64,000 nucleotides of DNA from Micromonospora sp. WMMA1947 (lineage in GTDB: Bacteria > Actinomycetota > Actinomycetes > Mycobacteriales > Micromonosporaceae): the NCBI RefSeq assembly GCF_027497355.1, contig NZ_CP114909.1, forward strand, positions 2,728,001 through 2,792,000, written 5' to 3'. A program made the translations under genes and the position numbers. The notes beneath the pieces are model-generated. The model worked only from the letters and a program-made list of their open reading frames with translations, was not told where the DNA came from and did no database searches. Shown here piece by piece: positions 63,415 through 64,000 of this stretch. Each line of letters starts with the position of its first letter. Positions within the stretch are counted from its first letter, which is position 1.

Positions 63415-64000
63415 ATGGCTATCTGGCTGACCAAGGACTCCAAGGTCATCGTGCAGGGGATGACCGGTTCCGAGGGTTCCAAGCACACCCGGCGGATGCT
63501 CGCCGCCGGCACCAACGTGGTCGGCGGTGTCAACCCGCGCAAGGCCGGCACCACTGTCGACTTCGACGGCACCGAGCTGCCCGTCTTCGCCTCCGTCGCG
63601 GACGCGATGAAGGAGACCGGCGCGGACGTCACTGTCATCTTCGTACCGCCGCAGTTCACCAAGGCCGCGGTCGTCGAGGCGATCGACGCCGGCATCGACC
63701 TGGCCGTGGTGATCACCGAGGGCGTGCCGGTGCACGACACCGCCGCGTTCTGGGCGTACAACCAGTCCAAGGGCGAGCGCACCCGGATCATCGGCCCGAA
63801 CTGCCCGGGCATCGCCTCGCCGGGCGCCTCGAACGCCGGCATCATCCCGGCCGACATCACCGGCTCCGGCCGCATCGGCCTGGTCAGCAAGAGCGGCACG
63901 CTGACCTACCAGATGATGTACGAGCTGCGCGACATCGGCTTCTCCACCTGCGTCGGCATCGGCGGTGACCCGATCATCGGCACCACCCACATCGACGCCC
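63415..64000 (+). CDS. sucD: Succinyl-CoA synthetase, alpha subunit (partial)
   Basis: The first 195 of about 300 residues. The N-terminal CoA-binding Rossmann domain shows [22 protein letters not shown], and [19 protein letters not shown], followed by IGPNCPGI. The phospho-histidine lies beyond the right edge. Forms a dimer or heterotetramer with SucC. The two genes are certainly one operon. Confidence 0.96.
   Translation, partial: MAIWLTKDSKVIVQGMTGSEGSKHTRRMLAAGTNVVGGVNPRKAGTTVDFDGTELPVFASVADAMKETGADVTVIFVPPQFTKAAVVEAIDAGIDLAVVITEGVPVHDTAAFWAYNQSKGERTRIIGPNCPGIASPGASNAGIIPADITGSGRIGLVSKSGTLTYQMMYELRDIGFSTCVGIGGDPIIGTTHIDA

Overview
This is a chromosomal window from a high-GC actinobacterium. 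Very high third-position GC, many GTG starts, WhiB, BldM-like, DUF5319 and DUF1023 genes, a His-tailed GroEL and extensive TAnnnT leaderless promoters all point to Micromonosporaceae (a Micromonospora-like organism); the genus is inferred from protein style, not from a search. Both ends are cut inside genes (glmS at the left, sucD at the right). I see no rRNA, tRNA, CRISPR, insertion sequence or prophage.

Layout. 1-6.8 kb: end of glmS, a WXG100-like/DUF1023 hydrolase pair, then nnr, alr, an alpha/beta hydrolase and tsaE. 6.8-12.4 kb: secreted lipase, ung, an XRE regulator with a striking palindromic operator, and tsaB-rimI-tsaD. 12.4-16.7 kb: an asymmetric heterodimeric ABC exporter and a DUF4142 protein. 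16.8-21.3 kb: a leftward sugar (probably xylose) ABC operon with its ROK regulator. 21.5-25.6 kb: ybaK, a THUMP-like methyltransferase carrying a dispersed repeat in its reading frame, and CIRCE-controlled groES-groEL. 25.7-32.4 kb: a membrane-anchored molybdopterin oxidoreductase, whiB, a BldM-like regulator, DUF5319, guaB and guaB3. 32.5-40 kb: two tandem M1 peptidases, an LCP enzyme, a ChoD-like GMC oxidoreductase and guaA. 40-45 kb: PspC, two double-Nudix proteins, and convergent pssA and psd. 45.2-49.6 kb: a Lia-type envelope stress locus. 50-56 kb: a five-gene oligopeptide ABC operon. 56-64 kb: chorismate mutase, pcrA, two M23 peptidases, an IcmB-like B12 protein, sucC and sucD.

Much of the order (glmS, nnr, alr, tsaE, tsaB, rimI, tsaD, groES, groEL, whiB, DUF5319, guaB, guaB3, choD, guaA) follows the conserved actinobacterial core block known from Mycobacterium tuberculosis Rv3436c-Rv3396c, so most of the window is housekeeping: cell-wall precursor supply, the tRNA t6A modification pathway, chaperones, purine synthesis, phospholipid synthesis and the TCA cycle.

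The most interesting signal is non-coding and lies just upstream of the chorismate mutase gene. A leaderless 21-codon peptide gene packed with Phe and Tyr codons (56568-56633) is followed by a strong intrinsic terminator (56521-56554) and by a competing 10-bp antiterminator pairing. This is the architecture of a ribosome-mediated Phe/Tyr attenuator. Other items worth checking are an apparent ATC start codon in the Lia-type kinase gene, mutually exclusive hairpins in the pssA leader, a 12-bp inverted pair of DnaA boxes, and a nested 46-bp operator upstream of the XRE gene.
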